Positions 60,483 to 64,000 of a DNA stretch of 64,000 bases are shown in pieces. Position numbers and translations under genes: made by a program. Numbering within the stretch: position 1 is the first letter of the stretch; every line of letters starts with the position of its first letter. The DNA lies in NCBI GenBank assembly GCA_026989355.1, contig JALSJM010000002.1, forward strand, positions 372,001-436,000. Direction: 5' to 3'. The notes below the pieces were generated by a model, which ran no database searches, was not told the origin of the DNA, and was given only the letters and a program-made list of their open reading frames with translations. Origin of the DNA: Paracoccaceae bacterium (GTDB taxonomy: Bacteria > Pseudomonadota > Alphaproteobacteria > Rhodobacterales > Rhodobacteraceae).

Positions 60483-61307
60483 TTAACAGAAACGGATTAT
60501 CGGCGGAAATGATTTCCGATGCATTTCGGCAAGCATCACCTGCGGACCGGAGGTGTTGATGCGTGTATCCAGATCCGGTTGTGTGGCTCTTTCGGGTTTT
60601 CGCTGCATGTTTTCCTTCTGCAGCCGGGTCACGAAGTCGCTCAGCATGGCATGGGCGGTTTCCGACGCAAGCGGGATTTCTGCTGAGGCGATGACCGAGA
60701 TGGTCACGATCCGCCCCTGAAGATCGAAAAGCGCGCGCCAGTATTCGTTGCCGGCGCCTGGCAGGCGGGCATTGCCCCTGTCGCGCGCATGAATGTAGAA
60801 AACGCCCCCTGACACACGGGTTTCCAGAATGCGAACATCCGCGGGGTTGCCTTCCCGGCTCAGCGCAGCGCGGCCCGAGGGGGTGGTGAAGAACACTTCA
60901 AGGCGATCGAGTGACCGCGCGATCGAATCCGGCATGCCGCTGCCCGACACGGTGAGGGTCAGCAGAACGGGAACCGCCGGAGCGGATCTGTGTGCCGTGG
61001 CGCGCAGGGACATGCAGCTGGCAAGAAGCACGAATGCGCCCTGGGCATTGTCACGAGAGGCCATCCGGTCAATGCAGAAACCCTTGGGGCCGGTGATCCT
61101 GATCCGTCCGTCCGCGACCAGCATGCTTTTTGTATTCGATGGTGCAAAAAGGCGGATGCTGCCAGGGCCGGCCTGATCATCGGAACACCCGGAGAGGGCG
61201 ATCAGCATGCCACCGACCGCCCCCACAAGGCGGAAGCGCAAAGTTGGTATGGCGTTCCGGATGCCCGGCACGGCAGCCCGTGTGCGGTCAGAGATCCATA
61301 TAGACAT
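60483..61307 (-). CDS. Putative lipoprotein of unknown function
   Basis: The 274-residue protein starts at an ATG ([20 protein letters not shown]) preceded by AAGAAGGA, inside the last 20 bases of ilvD. A hydrophobic segment ends in a good lipobox ([11 protein letters not shown], Cys near residue 41), so it is probably a periplasmic lipoprotein with a long n-region. The mature part contains [12 protein letters not shown] with a cysteine, [10 protein letters not shown], and a C-terminal domain ([42 protein letters not shown]). No known domain is recognised. Overlap with ilvD implies cotranscription; functional linkage is unclear. Confidence 0.72.
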   Translation of the reverse strand: MSIWISDRTRAAVPGIRNAIPTLRFRLVGAVGGMLIALSGCSDDQAGPGSIRLFAPSNTKSMLVADGRIRITGPKGFCIDRMASRDNAQGAFVLLASCMSLRATAHRSAPAVPVLLTLTVSGSGMPDSIARSLDRLEVFFTTPSGRAALSREGNPADVRILETRVSGGVFYIHARDRGNARLPGAGNEYWRALFDLQGRIVTISVIASAEIPLASETAHAMLSDFVTRLQKENMQRKPERATQPDLDTRINTSGPQVMLAEMHRKSFPPIIRFC

Positions 61308-63024
61308 GGCGTTCCTTCTTCGCACCCGGGTGGGTGACTGCGCCGTATCTGGTCGGGCCGACCGTCTGCGCATATTTCCAGATCGCACCAGAGGCATAGC
61401 CGGTTTTGCGGGGGCCCTTCCATTCGGCGCGGCGCCTTTCCAGTTCTTCGTCGGAAAGGTTTACCGAGATCACGCCCCTGATTGCATCAAGGGTGATCAT
61501 GTCGCCATCGCGGATCAGCGCGATCGGTCCGCCATGCGCCGCCTCGGGGCCGACGTGGCCCACGCAGAAGCCGCGGGTGGCACCCGAGAAACGGCCATCG
61601 GTAATAAGCGCCACCTTCTTGCCCATGCCCTGGCCCGAAAGGGCCGCAGTGGTGGCCAGCATTTCACGCATGCCGGGCCCGCCAGCCGGGCCTTCATTGC
61701 GGATCACGATCACTTCGCCTTCATTGTACTTCCGCTCCTGCACGGCTTCGAAGGCGTCTTCCTCGCATTCGAACACCCGTGCGGGCCCGGTGAATACCAG
61801 CTGGTCGTCGCTCATGCCGGCGATCTTCACAATGGCCCCGTCGGGGGCAAGGTTGCCTTTCAGGCCGACAACGCCACCGGTCTTGCTGATCGGGTTGGAA
61901 ACCGGGTGGATCACCCGGCCGTCGGCTTCGCGGGTCACGATATCGATTTCCTCGCCGATCGTGCGGCCGGTGACGGTCAGGCAATCGCGGTGGACAAGGC
62001 CGGCCCTGTCAAGCTCTTTCAGCACCACGGGCACGCCGCCTGCCTCGTAAAGATCCTTTGCCACATAGGCGCCTCCGGGCTTGAGATCGACGAAATAGGG
62101 CGTATCGCGGAAGATGTCGCAGACATCATCGAGATCGAAGTCAATCCCCGCCTCATGGGCGATTGCGGGCAGATGCAGCCCCGCGTTGGTAGATCCCCCG
62201 GTGCAGGCCACCACGCGGGCGGCGTTGATCAGGGCTTCGCGGGTCACGATATCGCGGGCGCGGATGTTCTTCTCGATCAGGCGCATCACCGCTTCTCCGG
62301 AAGCTTCGCAATACTGATCGCGGCTTTCGTAAGGGGCCGGTGCGCCTGAACTGTTGGGCAGGGCAAGGCCGATCGCCTCGCTCACGCAAGCCATGGTATT
62401 GGCAGTGAACTGGCCGCCGCAGGCTCCGGCCGAGGGGCAGGCCACGGCCTCCAGCTTCTCGAGTTCGCAGGTGGATATCTCGCCTGCCTGATGTCGGCCC
62501 ACGGCCTCGAACACGTCCTGCACCGTCACATCCTTGCCATCAAGGCGCCCCGGCAGGATCGATCCGCCATAGATGAACACGCTGGGTACGTTCAGCCGCA
62601 CCATCGCCATCATCATGCCGGGAAGCGACTTGTCACATCCTGCAAGGCCCACCAGCGCATCATAGCAATGACCACGCATGGTCAGTTCCACACTGTCGGC
62701 GATCACTTCGCGGCTGACGAGCGATGAGCGCATCCCCTCATGCCCCATGGCGATACCGTCGGTAACGGTGATGGTGGTGAATTCCCGCGGCGTTCCCCTG
62801 GCTGCCGTTACCCCCATCTTCACGGCCTGGGCCTGGCGGTTGAGTGCAATGTTGCAGGGCGCGGCTTCGTTCCAGCATGTGGCCACGCCGACAAACGGCT
62901 GATGGATCTCGTCTTCACTGATCCCCATGGCATAAAGATAGGAGCGGTGCGGGGCACGCTCGGGGCCTTCTGTCACATGGCGGCTCGGCAAACGGGACTT
63001 GTCGTAGCGGGTGTTCTTCTTCAT
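61288..63024 (-). CDS. ilvD: Dihydroxy-acid dehydratase
   Basis: The 578-residue enzyme starts [20 protein letters not shown] and contains the iron-sulfur ligands in [11 protein letters not shown] near residue 50, [16 protein letters not shown] near 124 and [17 protein letters not shown] near 195. It also has the carbamylated-Lys/Mg region [13 protein letters not shown] and the C-terminal signature [22 protein letters not shown] near 480. It makes 2-keto acids for branched-chain amino acids and pantothenate. The three cysteines (CNxxPC-like, GCDK, ACGG) fit the 2Fe-2S or 4Fe-4S family. It is divergent from the CPBP gene. Confidence 0.96.
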   Translation of the reverse strand: MKKNTRYDKSRLPSRHVTEGPERAPHRSYLYAMGISEDEIHQPFVGVATCWNEAAPCNIALNRQAQAVKMGVTAARGTPREFTTITVTDGIAMGHEGMRSSLVSREVIADSVELTMRGHCYDALVGLAGCDKSLPGMMMAMVRLNVPSVFIYGGSILPGRLDGKDVTVQDVFEAVGRHQAGEISTCELEKLEAVACPSAGACGGQFTANTMACVSEAIGLALPNSSGAPAPYESRDQYCEASGEAVMRLIEKNIRARDIVTREALINAARVVACTGGSTNAGLHLPAIAHEAGIDFDLDDVCDIFRDTPYFVDLKPGGAYVAKDLYEAGGVPVVLKELDRAGLVHRDCLTVTGRTIGEEIDIVTREADGRVIHPVSNPISKTGGVVGLKGNLAPDGAIVKIAGMSDDQLVFTGPARVFECEEDAFEAVQERKYNEGEVIVIRNEGPAGGPGMREMLATTAALSGQGMGKKVALITDGRFSGATRGFCVGHVGPEAAHGGPIALIRDGDMITLDAIRGVISVNLSDEELERRRAEWKGPRKTGYASGAIWKYAQTVGPTRYGAVTHPGAKKERHVYMDL

Positions 63025-63157
63025 CGTGGCCTCTCATTTCCAGCGGTCGGTTTTTGAATAGGCGAGGCCCGCGCGATCCACAAGCGCGATTGCGCAGGCA
63101 GGCCATCGCGTATAGGGTGCCGCGAGCGCAGGCCGGCAGTCAGGCAGACAGACAAGG

Positions 63158-64000
63158 ATGACAACGCCCGAGTTCAGAGTCTATATCGCACCTGCCCGGC
63201 TTTATCCCGAAATCTGGCGGTTGCTGCTGGGGCTGTTGCTGATTCTGTTCACCTATCTTGGCCTTTCGGCACTGATGCTTGCCGGGATGTTCCTGGCAAC
63301 AGAGCCGACCGGGGTGCAGCCGCTTCTGGGCATGGTTTCGGGGGCGTCCCGTCCGATGCCCACACTTGTGCTGCTCCTGAGCTTCGCGGGGCTTGGTCTT
63401 GGTGCCGTCGTGGCAGCGGCAGCCTGCCATTTCCGAGGCCCGGGCACGCTTTTCGGACCATTTGACGAGATGCTGCGCGCATTCGTGATCGCGGCCGTGA
63501 TTTCGGTGCTTTTCCTCGGGGTTTTCACGGCCCTTGCCTTTGCCCTTGATCCGCCGCACGATAATCTGCCGCTTGATGTCTGGCTGCGTTATCTGCCGTT
63601 TGCGGTGTCAGCAGTATTGCTGCAAACCGCATCCGAGGAACTGGTTTTCCGGGCCTACCTGCCACAGCAACTGGCAGCGCGGTTTTCGGCGCGCGCGGTC
63701 TGGATGGGCCTGCCGGCGATGGTGTTTGCGGTCCTGCACTACGATCCCGAGTTCGGCGCGGTATCGTGGCTGATCGTGGCCACCGTGTTCGTTTTTGCGC
63801 TGATTGCCAGTGATCTTGTGGTACAGACCGGCAATCTCGGGGCTGCCATGGGTCTGCATTTCGCCAACAACCTGTTCGCCCTGCTGATCGTCTCAATGGA
63901 CGGAACGATTACCAGCCTTTCACTGTTTGTCATTCCGACGCCGGCGAATGCTGCCGAATGGGCTGTGGCACTGGGGATCAACACGCTTCTGCTGCTGTTC
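63158..64000 (+). CDS. CPBP-family intramembrane metalloprotease (C-terminus beyond window)
   Basis: The frame opens at the ATG at 63158 and runs off the window after 281 codons. It begins MTTPEFRVYIAPARLYPEIW and has several membrane spans. The CPBP (Abi) motifs are present: EELVFR in TASEELVFRAYLPQQL near residue 160, a His in VFAVLHYDPEFGAV near 190, and GLHFANNLFALLIV near 233. The EE and the two His form the metal site of Rce1-like proteases. Substrates in bacteria are mostly unknown. The ribosome-binding site is weak (ACAAGG immediately before the ATG). Confidence 0.9.
   Translation, partial: MTTPEFRVYIAPARLYPEIWRLLLGLLLILFTYLGLSALMLAGMFLATEPTGVQPLLGMVSGASRPMPTLVLLLSFAGLGLGAVVAAAACHFRGPGTLFGPFDEMLRAFVIAAVISVLFLGVFTALAFALDPPHDNLPLDVWLRYLPFAVSAVLLQTASEELVFRAYLPQQLAARFSARAVWMGLPAMVFAVLHYDPEFGAVSWLIVATVFVFALIASDLVVQTGNLGAAMGLHFANNLFALLIVSMDGTITSLSLFVIPTPANAAEWAVALGINTLLLLF

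Overview
The window is GC-rich chromosomal DNA with tightly packed genes. It looks like a member of the Rhodobacterales (Rhodobacteraceae/Paracoccaceae). The evidence is the order ubiB-ubiE / mutM - enoyl-CoA hydratase - rpsT - dnaA - dnaN - recF - gyrB, an IalB-family protein, a probable DUF6478 protein, an R. etli-type asparaginase and a serC-serA operon behind a serC-type RNA leader. I see no insertion sequence, prophage, CRISPR array, rRNA or tRNA. This is core chromosome, not an island.

Layout. 1-5 kb (minus strand): the start of a LysR regulator, a 2,4-dienoyl-CoA reductase (fadH) and the ubiquinone genes ubiB/ubiE. 5-14 kb (plus): mutM, an enoyl-CoA hydratase, rpsT with its own terminator, then dnaA, dnaN, recF and gyrB. 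14-24 kb: trhO, the NAD salvage pair pncA-pncB, a kinase plus class III PLP enzyme pair that looks like a phospho-lyase pathway, arfB, a possible 18-codon stand-alone transcript, a queuosine-precursor transporter, mepA, a UMF1-type transporter, a thioesterase and yggT. 24-37 kb: recQ, yaaA, a soluble hybrid histidine kinase, and the periplasmic pair alpha-2-macroglobulin/PbpC. 37-44 kb: an aromatic catabolic cluster (MarR regulator and thiolase on one side; hmgA, fahA, an unusual metallo-beta-lactamase-fold protein, a flavin monooxygenase and a DUF2783 protein on the other). 44-48 kb: serine biosynthesis (serC-serA, divergent serB). 48-64 kb: asparaginase, IalB, rlmN, a LOG-family protein, dapD / unknown / HAD phosphatase, a glutamate-receptor-like channel, dapE, a DUF2064 protein, rnr, three lineage-specific proteins, ilvD and a CPBP protease cut by the window end.

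How the genes work together. hmgA and fahA take homogentisate towards fumarate and acetoacetate, and the thiolase could finish acetoacetyl-CoA. The flavin monooxygenase with its tiny partner resembles the two-component 3-hydroxyphenylacetate 6-hydroxylase (MhaA/MhaB type), which would feed homogentisate in. A perfect inverted repeat lies exactly in the -35/-10 spacer of the hmgA promoter, which suggests direct repression by the neighbouring MarR protein. Three serine genes sit together around a structured leader. dapD and dapE serve lysine/diaminopimelate synthesis and bracket an unannotated small gene and the channel gene.

Nothing here is clearly a new multi-gene defence or mobile system. 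The best leads are the kinase/phospho-lyase pair of unknown substrate, the metallo-beta-lactamase-fold protein with a rewritten metal site in a homogentisate cluster that shows no maleylacetoacetate isomerase, the receptor-channel with a non-standard selectivity filter, and the short transcript near 19.6 kb.
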